Shown piece after piece: positions 11,540-21,392 of a stretch of 64,000 bases of DNA. The notes below the pieces were generated by a model, which was given only the letters and a program-made list of their open reading frames with translations, searched no databases and had not been told where the DNA came from. Origin of the DNA: Ctena decussata (lineage: Eukaryota > Mollusca > Bivalvia > Lucinida > Lucinidae); the NCBI GenBank assembly GCA_963989385.1, contig OZ022500.1, forward strand, positions 108,107,842 to 108,171,841. The letters run 5' to 3'. The translations under genes and the position numbers were made by a program. Within the stretch, counting starts at the first letter, position 1. The number at the start of each line of letters is the position of its first letter.

Positions 11540-13670
11540 AGACATTCCTCTGGCCGTCGTCTTTAACAACCTTCCGCTATTATCGTGTAGGCAGTTTGTC
11601 TATTTGAGTAATCATGCGTGTATATATTGAAATGAATTGTAAATGATAAATATGTTTTTCTATTTTTCTTCGACCTGGTGTAAAATTAGCCTACAGTATG
11701 TGACGAGGTTTCCAGCAGGCAAAGGACTACGATGGCGATGCATCATCGTCGAGCCAACGCCATGGGGTAGTAGTGATGTTGCTGCGTCGTTTTCAAAGTG
11801 ATATGTGCCTGCTACTCAGAGTAGATCTATCAATTTGAAATTTCGAGAATGTTGAATTTTGTTCTTTGGCATATAAAAGATACAAGAGGTAAGATAAAAT
11901 AGACTAAAAAGCGAGAACAGATGTAGTAAAGAGAGTCCACAATAATATTGTCATGGTTTTGTGACTGTGGTTAATCTCGAAATTGGCGGTTTAATCATAA
12001 GTCGAATTTATTATACCTATTTGAAGACATTTGTGGTGGTTTAATCATTATTTCTTTATATAACGCTTGCATTTATTCAACGGAACACTGTACAGTTTTT
12101 GTATCTTCATTAACTAAAAAATGTAACTTATTAGACTTACTTATGCTCATAAACTATTATAATTATTTTTTATGCAGTCATTTTAGAGTTGTTCTTAAAG
12201 AGTAATATAAAATAATCTGTTTTTCAGACGCCTGGAATCGATAACAACAGAATATATGTTTTTTCTAAAAATAAGATTTAATTTAATTTTCCGTAAGAAA
12301 TTCAGACGATCGATCTGCTTCCAAAATGTGAAAAGTGATTTGTTAGTCCTAAGGTCTTTGACATTCAAAATCAGTTCTAATACAGTAACTGCCCAGTTAT
12401 GTTGTACAATATCTCTCTATATCTATAAATGTTTCGAACGGTAAACAGATATATCATATAACAGACTTTAGCCTGCCTTTTCCAACATTACAACGCACAC
12501 ATTTCAATTAAATTAGCTAGCATGGAAGTACACTTTGACATTTTGAGCCTTATGAAAATTTTGTTTTTAACATTTTATATTTATAAGTGCTTCCAGAATA
12601 CATTTCGAGAAGCACAAAGAAATAGCCCTTAGGATTTCTAAAAATAAAAAAAAACAAGCACAATTAAAACCGATCCGATTATTTTCATTCCACTGATTAG
12701 ATTCAATTTACTAGCTGGATAAACTTTTATAACTGTCTCGTGGCATCGCTTTTCGAACATGTAAAAAAACGGACGTTCTTAAAAAAAGTGTAGATGAAGA
12801 AATTAAAGACGCCGTTAGAAATGTTGAATCATTCTTTTCAGGTGACACTTTGAAATCTATTAGTCAGTGCGCGGAAATCCAATTAACTTTGCGTGCAAAT
12901 TGTATGACTTTATCACTTTCACTTTCATTATACGTTTCGTGACGTCAACGTCGCACCTCCACAAGGCTTAAAATACTAGTTTTAACAAAGTTGCTATACT
13001 TTTTGAGCGGTAAATACATTGTTAAAAATATTATGACAGGATACTTCCATGTTAGCTTATTTAATTGAAACGTGCGCGTTTTAATGTTGGAATTGACAAG
13101 CTAAAGTCAATAACATCCTCTTTAATATTATGAAGACTTTTAAAATGGTTGTAAAACAACCAAACTCTAGTAGCGTGACAGCTTAAGCATCATGAACTTT
13201 TGTAAGGAGTCTTGAAATTATGTCGAGATGATGAAGTGACTGCCGTTAAAAGAAATCATGTCATTTTTATTGCCGCAATATATACTGCAACAAACATAAC
13301 TGATCACCGTCTGTAAGCAATAATTTCTCACAATGAGGCCCAATCAGGATCCGAATTTGCTGCTGTATTGCAACAATATTGTAAACGAAAGATTTATGTA
13401 ATACTATAAAAGAGATGTCCAAAGGTTTCCGGAATTGTACTGTATTTTCTTTATCATTTTACTTTCAGCAATAATTAAGGGGTTGCAATACTTTGTGATT
13501 ATGGCATTGCTGCGTCACTTCCTCTACGGTTTATTCATTAAAAAGCACAGTCCAGTATTCAATTATAGCTGCAAAATTCGTATTTTTGCTGGGTTTTCGT
13601 CCCCTTTTATGCAAAGAATGTTCATGTACCTTCAAGCCATAAACTTGACAAAATTGAGTGAATTATCATC
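11540..13670. other. Unassigned non-coding stretch (2.1 kb)
   Basis: AT-rich. Short frames at 12256-12444 and 13435-13689 lack recognisable motifs. No tandem repeats or structured RNA were found by eye. Confidence 0.4.
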
Positions 13671-14629
13671 TACGAGGGTCATCCAATAAGTCTTGAAAAC
13701 GACCAAGTTTCAAGTAAATGATAATTAATAGCGAATCAAGCGGTCCACTTCCTTCGACGCATCTTCATTTCTCTCCAGGTAACAATTTCTAGGAACGTCG
13801 TAAACAATTTCTAGGAACGTTGCAAATTCCGTTGCTGGGCAACGTAAGAATACTAAGGTGCGGCGGTGGATTCTAGTAGTCTGATTAGGCTCCCTTGGCT
13901 TATTTCAGAACGGTTCTACATATCCGGGAGACACAAAAAATGATATTGAAGTATATGGTACCAGAATTAAGACATTGACTTAAGTTAAGATATTATCATT
14001 GTTCCAAGTAAAATCACTTTGTTTTTCGAGGAACCTAAATATCATATGAAATAAGTAATTCAAGAAGATATGTTCACTGTTTATGAAGTGTTTCCTAAAT
14101 TGACATTTATTTGTTATAAAAAGGTAGTCTCGAGCTGTTGGATTATAGAAACCAAAAGAAAATACATATAGTGAGCCTTGTTTAATATCGTTTGCAGCAT
14201 TCAAAATCTAGAGGCAAACGTCAAAACTACAAATCTACTGAAATTCTTTAATATACTTTTGTTGCCTAGTGACCACATTTGCTTGGTAACGTGAAATGAA
14301 ATCTGTCTCTTACTAATTATAGTACTTCAATATAAGGCAACCATGTTAGAACACGAATTCAAGTAACTGTAAAAACATATAAACAGATATGCAGGAAATT
14401 GCTTCCCTTCAGCATTTGTAAAGACTCCACGTTTGTGCAATTTCACCGCCGGTATAGCTTACATCTTTGCATTCAAAACCTTCCCATTTCTGCGAAAGTA
14501 TGTTACATGTTTTATTTTCCCAAACGTGTATATTATATGTTATCTAGTATAATTTGATTACCTTAAGACTAGCTTAATTCAGAAAGAAGCTATAAGGGCG
14601 GTTGCAAAACTTCTTGGATAACCCTCGTA
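13671..14629. mobile_element. Non-autonomous mariner element, 959 bp
   Basis: Terminal repeats TACGAGGGTCATCCAATAAG on the left and the complement of TACGAGGGTTATCCAAGAAG on the right have the typical mariner terminal form, with TA at each edge. The interior shows no transposase, only a 74-codon minus-strand frame with no D,D motif. A near-duplicate AACAATTTCTAGGAACGT occurs twice near 13783 and 13804. Confidence 0.75.
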
Positions 14630-15884
14630 TACGTTAAAATTTATTGTTGTCGCATTAAAACGTACCCTACGGCAAACAAGAAAAAGTCTCCCTTTTTGCG
14701 TTTACATTCTGTGATTTTTTGAGTACCTAAAATGTAAAGATTCTTGTGCGGTTGAGCATTTGAACAGGCTGATTTGAGAATGATAAGTACGCTCATGACT
14801 TAACGTCCCTTACCACGCGATGCCAATCAAGTTATGACTTACTTTTGTCCACAGCCTACAAGTTCAAATTCTAATGAACTTTTCAGCATGAAATTGTTTG
14901 TTTACATAGATGGCTGATAAGCAGCTGTAACTGTTGCTTAAGTGGCGTCCTGCTTCCAAACAGTGGTCAAACTATTTGATGTTAGAGATCTTACAAGCTG
15001 TGTACGAGCTTTTTGTTTTCTTATGCTATTAGAGGCTAGTTAACAAATAACTATAACAATTTTATCTGATCCTTGACTCAAGGGACATTCCATAGGCTGG
15101 AGCATATAGTAGACTGACAAAATAAATCCAGATAAATGGCAAATGTAGTTCTCTAATCTTAATGAAATGCAATGATATTTTAGAAAAGTCTGTCTGGAAT
15201 TAAAATGAAATAAGTGTTTAACTATAGCAAGAGTGCTATGATATAAACACAACTTATTCATATCTGAATGCAGCTGCCCAAGTCATCGTGACACCTGATT
15301 TACTCAAAGGCAAAAGAAAGTATACACTTTATAGCTAAATCAGTCGCGACTCTAGTGCATCGCAGTGGGCCTTCCACAAACCAGTTAGTGTGGTCAGCAT
15401 GTAACTACACTGTTACACTGTTTCTGTCTGTTATCAAGAATCTTCTGATCATGTAAATTAAGCAAAACGTGATTTGTTCGTACTTGAAATATTCATATCA
15501 TGTAGAATTTTTGGACTTTGGCATTGAAAGATTGGAATTCAAATAGTGCATACTTGTTTGCCATTGAATATGTTACGTAGTTAATCAAAAAGGCATACGT
15601 AAAATGTTTACAAAGAAGGTATGTTAACTACAATTAGTCTAAGCAACACAAAGAGGTTTCAGAAAGCAATCCAACTGCAAATAAAAAGTCAAAACTAGTC
15701 CGCAAAACTGATGTATATATTGTTAAATATTTAATTGAATTTAGTTTCAAAGCTTCGATATCGTGTGATCCAGTTTACCTGATTGTGTACGCACATCTAA
15801 TTAATGTGACCCTATCCGACGGGTCATTCAAGGAAATCAAGCTGAGCATTGTTCCGTAGAACTTTGTTTTCTGATAAGCGTAGC
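14630..15884. other. Unassigned non-coding stretch (1.25 kb)
   Basis: No supported gene, RNA or repeat. Confidence 0.4.
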
Positions 15885-15965
15885 GGCGCAATCGGTTAGG
15901 CTGGTGCCTCTGTATTATGGGTGGCGTTGCCGCAGTCGGCGTGGGATCGGCATCCTGGTCGCTCA
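15885..15965 (+). mobile_element. Possible tRNA-like SINE head
   Basis: TAGCGGCGCAATCGGTTAGG resembles a pol III A box, and GGGATCGGCATCC about 45 nt later resembles a B box. No clear cloverleaf, tail or target duplication was found, so this is weak. Confidence 0.3.
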
Positions 15966-16050
15966 GTGGGTACTTCTTTATTTCTCTTCTCTCTATATAT
16001 AAAAACGGATAAACAACAAACTGATTTTAGAAAAAGATAAACAGTTGCAA

Positions 16051-16098
16051 TGTGTGTGTGTGTATGTGTGTGTGTGTGTGTGTCTGTGTGTGTGTGTG
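16051..16098. repeat. (TG)n microsatellite
   Basis: A 48-nt TG tract with single TA and TC interruptions. Confidence 0.95.
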
Positions 16099-16603
16099 AA
16101 GAGGTAACAACCTACGTCATGGCGCGGATGTCGGATCTAATCTTTCGACAGCCATTCGAACGCATTCAGTATGTAAAAAGTAAGAGATATGATTGTAACA
16201 CAAAAGAGAAAGAGCTGATGCGGTGACTCCAAGCACATACGATCCAAATATATAGAACATGACTGTCCAAGAGGTGAGAAATTATCAATCACCTCACTAC
16301 ACACCTGTGATAAACATGTCTCAAGCAGCATCGACACAGATCACTGAAATGACGTCTCTGATGATTTAGGAAGTACGTTGTGGTTCATTCTTGTAGTAAT
16401 GAGTCCAGAACACCACATCGACTAGATATCTGTTGTTTCAATATTTGTAACATTTTTGCCCCATTCCCGGTTGTCGACGATCTAATAATTTGCGCTTTAA
16501 CTGCTGTATAAACAAAAAAAATGGCCCACTTGATATGTGCTTAAATAACCAGATACCTTTCCTACATCAGCTGCAGAAATATTTTTCCCGAGCCATGCGC
16601 ATG

Positions 16604-16789
16604 CTTTGTTTATTGGAGTGAGTGAACTCGGGTTTAACGTCCCACCAACAACGAGGTTATATGGAGACGGAACCTCGGTTTAAAGTCTCAACCGAAAGAC
16701 CGGAGAAGCGGGGGATCGAACCTGCGACCCCTGGATTGGTAGTCTGGAGTGTTATCCACTACACTGCAGCCGCTCCTTTGTTTATTGGA
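16604..16789 (-). mobile_element. tRNA-derived SINE with 14-bp target duplication
   Basis: The body is 16618-16775. On the minus strand it starts with a tRNA-like region with B box GGTTCGATCCC (plus strand GGGATCGAACC near 16714). It then runs through a conserved tail block containing TTAACGTCCCACCAACAACG on the plus strand, a block shared with other metazoan SINEs. The direct repeat CTTTGTTTATTGGA flanks it exactly (16604-16617 and 16776-16789), as expected from target-primed insertion. Confidence 0.85.
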
Positions 16790-17018
16790 ATCCATATTTG
16801 ATCACCTGACAGGTCAAAGGTGCATGACGTAGCCACCCGGTTTTCGAGGATGAGCAATAAGTGTCATGACTACTAAGAGGAGTTAAAATAAAAAAAAAAG
16901 ATTAATAATCTGACAGAACAACTTATTACCTTTGTGCCGGACTTGAATACTGTTCATACATTCATATTACATATATCCTGGACAAATTTATAAACAACCA
17001 CTGTTCAAATGTAACAGT

Positions 17019-17272
17019 TGTTGGACCCCAGGTCTGGTGACCTCTATTGGCTGTATCAACGCTTGAAGAAGAAGTCCGGCATTCTTCGGCATCCTTCGTC
17101 ATTCTCCGTCAATCCACGTATAAGATTCTCCAGAAAAGCCTGCTCCCCGTGCTACAGAGATTCTCGTGCAAATGACACGTCGTTGGATCATTCGACTTCC
17201 AACTCTCAGACTAGACACATCGGTTTCCACACCAGTCCTCTTCTAGAGATTTAGGTAAGTTGAATCGCATCA
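17019..17272 (+). repeat. 5' LTR
   Basis: 254 bp, starting TGTTGGACCCC and ending CGCATCA. It reads base-for-base identical to 29589-29842. A TATA-like GTATAAG at 17119-17125 could set the start of transcription. A consensus 5' splice site lies near the end. A 78-codon frame inside both LTRs has no ATG start and is not called as a gene. The exact 3' boundary is ambiguous by two bases (CACA), because both LTR copies continue to CACA; the CAGT target duplication favours this end. Confidence 0.93.
17253..17260 (+). promoter_or_regulatory. Consensus 5' splice site in LTR
   Basis: The sequence AG|GTAAGT matches the metazoan donor consensus perfectly. It lies about 130 nt after the TATA-like motif, so it would be in the transcribed leader. 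With the acceptor before the TatD ORF at 27004 it could create a short subgenomic mRNA, the way retroviruses make env mRNA. The same site is in the 3' LTR, where it could splice into flanking host DNA. This is a prediction from sequence only. Confidence 0.55.
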
Positions 17273-17274
17273 CA

Positions 17275-17290
17275 TGGCGACGAGGATAAA
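17275..17290 (+). other. Primer binding site
   Basis: TGGCGACGAGGATAAA begins two bases after the LTR. TGG pairs with the CCA end of a primer tRNA, and the rest should pair with its acceptor/T arm. I cannot name the tRNA with confidence. Confidence 0.65.
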
Positions 17291-17979
17291 TTGGTATGTT
17301 GCTTAGTGTTTCTACTTTTAGGCCGCCCTATATTTAGCTCCGCAAATTCTCGGAAAATTTTAGGGAGACAGCATTTTGAAAATTTTACAGCTTTGTACTT
17401 TTTCACTTTTTGGCCAGTCCTTTGCTTCCAAAAATACAAAAATATTTAATTTAACATTTCTAAATTATTCAATACAATTTAGTCCACGTCTGACAGCTTC
17501 TTTTGACATATTTTTCAATGTTTTTTTACATATAGTCCGTTTTTGCTAGTTTTAGAACTTTTGGTTAGTTTTTATATTCCCAAAACGAGGTCATTTCCGT
17601 TATAAACTTACAGCGCGTGTTTCAACCGAAAAATCTACAAAAAATCAAGTTTTTTGAAGGTAAATTCTTATATTTTTGTGTCAGACAGGTTCATATCCCT
17701 TAGAAAACCCTTGCGGCAGCTTCTTATATGCCCTGTGTTTTATATCTTGACATGTACAATTAATTTTCAGGCCTCGTCAAGCGTGTGACTATTTTTCCAC
17801 ACGAGTGACAATATTTTCAATTAAGGTATTGAAAATTATACATGTTTGACTTGTTTTTTACCATTTTGACTATTTCCCAGTTAAATATATGTTGTATTTT
17901 ACCCATGCCCGTACTGTTTTCCTGAATTGATTTATGCATATCTATAGTTTCATACTGGTATTGATTATTCAATACAAAA
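17291..17979 (+). other. Untranslated leader of the retrotransposon
   Basis: About 690 nt, strongly T-rich, with no long frame. It would hold packaging and dimerisation signals in a typical LTR element, but none can be identified by eye. No copy of the TAGCTCTTTGAAACT hairpin is present here. Confidence 0.6.
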
Positions 17980-20541
17980 ATGTCAATTAATGTGTATACA
18001 TGCTCTCAAGCTGATTTGGAGACCCTGACAGGCGTCGGGGCCAAAACAGCTGCAGCCATTATAGCATTGAGGAAGGAGGTATTGGAGGGCAAACGCCCCC
18101 AACTTACCATTCAAGATCTGGCTGCTATAAGACTTTCACCAGAAGAATGGCAACATTTCATTGATGATGGGCTGTTGTCATTAATATATGGTGCTGTAAA
18201 ATCACCTCAGATTTCGCCCACAGTATTTCCATTTTCGGGACAGCCGTCTGTCTCCCCAACCTTGAACTTGACTGGTGCGACAGGACAAATAACAACAACC
18301 GTTCAGACGCCAGGACCCATTCAGACATCAGGTCAAATACCCGCACCCACTCAGACAGTTGGACAAATCACGGAAACTATTCACACTGTAGGACAAATTA
18401 CGGAACCCACTCAGCCCAAACAACCTACCACACAACAATCACCTGCACAACAAGCACCTGCCTTGGATAGTCAAATCCAAGAATCCATTAAAATTCTGGC
18501 ACATCATGTGGAGGAAATGGGTTATCAACTCCATGGACTGGGATCCACTCTAACGCAACGTATCACTTCACTCAATGATAACGTTGCAAAACTAGAACAG
18601 CAAAACACTGACATAAAAAACCGCTTGACTTTTCATGACCAGCAAAATTATGACATACAATCAAAACTGACACTACATGACACATTTCTGGCCAATGTAA
18701 ATAAATTACTGCCACCACCAACACCCATTTCTAAAATGCTACCCATACTAGACCCAATAGCTCAAACAGCTTCACTCCAAATTCCAAAACCTGCCCCAAT
18801 CATTAACCCGCCAACACCTGCACCACCATTTGTACCAAGCAATGCGCCAATACCATCAGCTACAGTTCAGTCCACTGTACAAAAACCCATACTTACACAA
18901 CCTACGCCTTTATTACAGCCAATACCACCACCATCTGCATCTCAGTATCCTTTCATACTAGATGTCAAACCCAAAAACCCACAGCAAGCTATCATTGACA
19001 ATATTGCGGCTGCCATTCCAAAATCTGCCATTTTTACAACCAATACGAACAACACCACAGCAACCCAGCCATCCACAACAATACCACAGTCAACTTCTAC
19101 TCAGTCCCAAGATTCACAAAAGATACAGCAGACACAGACTACACAAGCAGGACAGACAGATGCGACATCAGGACAGACTAGTTCAGACCGAGGTAGATCT
19201 AGACATAGGAAATCCCACTCTAAACGATCTACGTCGGCTGAAAGTTTAAGTAGGAGCAAATCCCCAGCACCTCCACGTCTCCAGCTTTATTCTGGAGACC
19301 CAACGGGTCTATCCTGGACATCCTTCATAATGAAGTTTGACCGGATAGCTCAAAGACGGGGCTGGTCGGATGATAAAAAATTAGACAGACTGTATTACTG
19401 CTTAACAGACAAGGCGCTGGAATATGCTTCAAAATCAGAGAACAAAGATAATTTCAGCACTTTGATCAAAGAGTTGGCTTTACGTTTTGATTTAAAAGAC
19501 GAGCCAATAGCAGCAAGACATCGCTTGCATCTTGCAAAGCAAGATGATGATGAATCTTTGGAGGCATACCTCCAGAAGATTCTGACCATCACTATGGATG
19601 GCTATAAAAATGCCAGCCCAGCGTTAATCCAACAAATGGCCACAGAGTCATTTTTACGTGGCTGCAAACATAAAGACGCAGCCACGTTGGTAATGAACGA
19701 ATCGCCTTCCACCATCCATGACGCATGCAGGCGAGTGAAAACAATTATTGCAAACAAAAAAGCCATTGGTGGTGGGAAGGTTTCCTTTCAGGAAAGGCTA
19801 TTTACACTGGAGGAAGAAAATCGAGTGACTGGCATTGAGAAAAAGGTGGATGACCTTGCAAGAATGATTACAAGGTCACCCTCTTTATATAGGTCACCCT
19901 CAAGGTCACCACCCCGGTACTCATCAGCACCTCCAAGTCAGGACTGGTCCAGACAAAGATCCCCTGATTATTACCGCGGTGGTTCACCTTCGGGTCAGTC
20001 CTATTCTTATGGACATCGCTCACCTTCCAGACCAGAGGGTAATTTTTACTCTTACAGAAGGAGTTATTCTCCAAATAATTACCCCAACCGTAGCCCGGTC
20101 AGAGATGGTGCTAACAGACCTACTGGTGATAGATACCCTGCACAATACCCTGGTAACCCAGGATATCAAGCTGCACAGTATCCCACCAGTAGGGGGTACT
20201 CACCTTCTAAACAGCATCAGCCCACAACACAGAGATACCCCCCTAGATATCCTAGCCAACCGAATGTTGGATATCACCAACAGCAGCCCCCATCTTGGCC
20301 TTATCGCGATAAAGAGCAGTATCGCAAAACAGATGTTTCCCCCCAAAGAAATAGGGGAAATCCCATAAATACTGGAAATACACACCCAAATCGAGAAACT
20401 GCTGCGTATTCTGGTAGTTCTTCAGAGTACAGCAAAGAAAGTCGGCCGAGAAGCCCCGAGGCTTTCGTTAGGTCCGCGTCACATGACTACAACCCAGATT
20501 TAAACGCGGACGGGCTAGGTCAAACGGCGACGACCACCTAG
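17980..20541 (+). CDS. gag: Gag-like structural protein with N-terminal helix-hairpin-helix
   Basis: 853 codons from an ATG that is the first in a long open frame (context AAAAATG). Residues 1-70 resemble the ComEA-type helix-hairpin-helix, with LTGVGAKTAAAIIALR at about 15-31 and a second segment with QDLAAI. Residues 100-150 are Gln/Thr/Pro repeats with recurring GQI. A heptad-rich coiled coil spans about 155-240 and a Pro-rich linker about 245-330. A short RS segment (403-428) precedes the retrotransposon Gag helical core (about 432-596), and a second short coiled coil (603-632) follows it. The C-terminal 200 residues are Arg/Ser/Tyr/Pro-rich. There is no CCHC zinc knuckle, so the basic RS-rich tail probably binds RNA instead. 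It is long for a Gypsy Gag. Its last codons overlap the protease frame through a frameshift signal. Confidence 0.9.
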   Translation: MSINVYTCSQADLETLTGVGAKTAAAIIALRKEVLEGKRPQLTIQDLAAIRLSPEEWQHFIDDGLLSLIYGAVKSPQISPTVFPFSGQPSVSPTLNLTGATGQITTTVQTPGPIQTSGQIPAPTQTVGQITETIHTVGQITEPTQPKQPTTQQSPAQQAPALDSQIQESIKILAHHVEEMGYQLHGLGSTLTQRITSLNDNVAKLEQQNTDIKNRLTFHDQQNYDIQSKLTLHDTFLANVNKLLPPPTPISKMLPILDPIAQTASLQIPKPAPIINPPTPAPPFVPSNAPIPSATVQSTVQKPILTQPTPLLQPIPPPSASQYPFILDVKPKNPQQAIIDNIAAAIPKSAIFTTNTNNTTATQPSTTIPQSTSTQSQDSQKIQQTQTTQAGQTDATSGQTSSDRGRSRHRKSHSKRSTSAESLSRSKSPAPPRLQLYSGDPTGLSWTSFIMKFDRIAQRRGWSDDKKLDRLYYCLTDKALEYASKSENKDNFSTLIKELALRFDLKDEPIAARHRLHLAKQDDDESLEAYLQKILTITMDGYKNASPALIQQMATESFLRGCKHKDAATLVMNESPSTIHDACRRVKTIIANKKAIGGGKVSFQERLFTLEEENRVTGIEKKVDDLARMITRSPSLYRSPSRSPPRYSSAPPSQDWSRQRSPDYYRGGSPSGQSYSYGHRSPSRPEGNFYSYRRSYSPNNYPNRSPVRDGANRPTGDRYPAQYPGNPGYQAAQYPTSRGYSPSKQHQPTTQRYPPRYPSQPNVGYHQQQPPSWPYRDKEQYRKTDVSPQRNRGNPINTGNTHPNRETAAYSGSSSEYSKESRPRSPEAFVRSASHDYNPDLNADGLGQTATTT

Positions 20542-21392
20542 TCCAATCAGAACTGAGTCGCCATGAGGTACTGGAGATTTCTCTACCAAGTCAAAGAAAC
20601 CTAACTGCTTCAATCAAAACATTAATTAACGGTATACCAACTAATGCTATTTTGGACACAGCGGCTATGGTGACACTGGTGAGGGATGATTATCTGGCCC
20701 CATTGTATAGTCCAAAGCAACTCGGTCCGGTTTGTGTTTTAACAGGCATTGGCGCTGACCCTGTCAAGGGTCGCATTATATATAATGTGCCAATTACTGT
20801 TGGGACGCAAACTTTCCTCCATACAGTTTGTGTGGCTCCGGTTAAGGATACTTGTCTGCTGGGACTTGATTTTATGATAGCCACTTCTAGTGTCCTAGAT
20901 CTTGGAAAAGAAACTTTTACAATTGGGGAGGATACTGTCCCTGTAGGTGTCACCATGACCCCTGAATATCAGTTTTCAAAAGTAACAGTAATAAGACGTG
21001 CTGTTGTGCAGCCTCATTCAGTAGCTTTTGTAAAAGCCAAATTGGATAACTCTATTGACGGTCCTTATATTGTTGAGGCTTGTTCAACCAAGCATGTTCT
21101 GTCACCTAGAATTTATGGCCAAGGTCAATCAGTGACCTTGAAACTCATAAATGACTCTGATTTCTTTGTGACCTATAAAAAGGGACAAAAAATAGGTCAC
21201 GCAGAATCTGCTATAAAAATAGAAACAAATGGAGAAAATAACTCTAGGGAATGTCATACACGGCCTGAGCAAGCCGTTGCACGTCTTGCCACAAATGAAA
21301 TACCCAGGTATATCCACAATCACAGGATCCACAGACACAGGCAGATCAGTGGGTTCAAGATCCACCTTTGCATGTGCAAAAGATGTTTTTAG
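20487..21392 (+). CDS. pro: Retropepsin-like aspartic protease and linker domain (frame -1 to gag)
   Basis: The frame is open from 20487 and overlaps the gag 3' end by 55 nt. It would be made as a Gag-Pro fusion by -1 frameshift, because no ATG lies before the active site. The catalytic motif is LDTAAMVTLV at about 20652-20681, a DTA variant of the usual DT/SGA. A second conserved strand LLGLDFM follows about 70 residues later. After the protease comes a beta-rich segment (QSVTLKLIND ... KKGQKIGH) that in Gypsy polyproteins joins protease to RT. The frame ends at 21392 in a Cys-rich tail (CMCKRCF) and overlaps the RT frame, which again needs a -1 step. In many Gypsy elements protease and RT share one frame, so this split is unusual or a lesion. 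Confidence 0.85.
   Translation, partial: LQPRFKRGRARSNGDDHLVQSELSRHEVLEISLPSQRNLTASIKTLINGIPTNAILDTAAMVTLVRDDYLAPLYSPKQLGPVCVLTGIGADPVKGRIIYNVPITVGTQTFLHTVCVAPVKDTCLLGLDFMIATSSVLDLGKETFTIGEDTVPVGVTMTPEYQFSKVTVIRRAVVQPHSVAFVKAKLDNSIDGPYIVEACSTKHVLSPRIYGQGQSVTLKLINDSDFFVTYKKGQKIGHAESAIKIETNGENNSRECHTRPEQAVARLATNEIPRYIHNHRIHRHRQISGFKIHLCMCKRCF
20499..20562 (+). promoter_or_regulatory. -1 ribosomal frameshift signal: TTTAAAC plus pseudoknot
   Basis: The heptamer T TTA AAC (20499-20505) is in the correct phase with the gag frame (codons at 20500 and 20503). Slippage by -1 enters the protease frame, which is open from 20487. After a 6-nt spacer, stem 1 pairs 20512-20520 with 20536-20544 (9 bp, one G-U). 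Stem 2 pairs loop bases 20526-20531 (GGCGAC) with 20557-20562 (GTCGCC), 6 perfect bp. The gag stop (20539-20541) lies inside stem 1. Heptamer, spacing and H-type pseudoknot are as in known retroviral and coronaviral sites. Function is inferred. Confidence 0.85.

Noticed and set aside
17018..17254. 78-codon frame repeated exactly at 29588-29824
   Set aside because: It lies wholly inside both LTRs and has only TTG/GTG as its start. The repetition is explained by the LTR pair.
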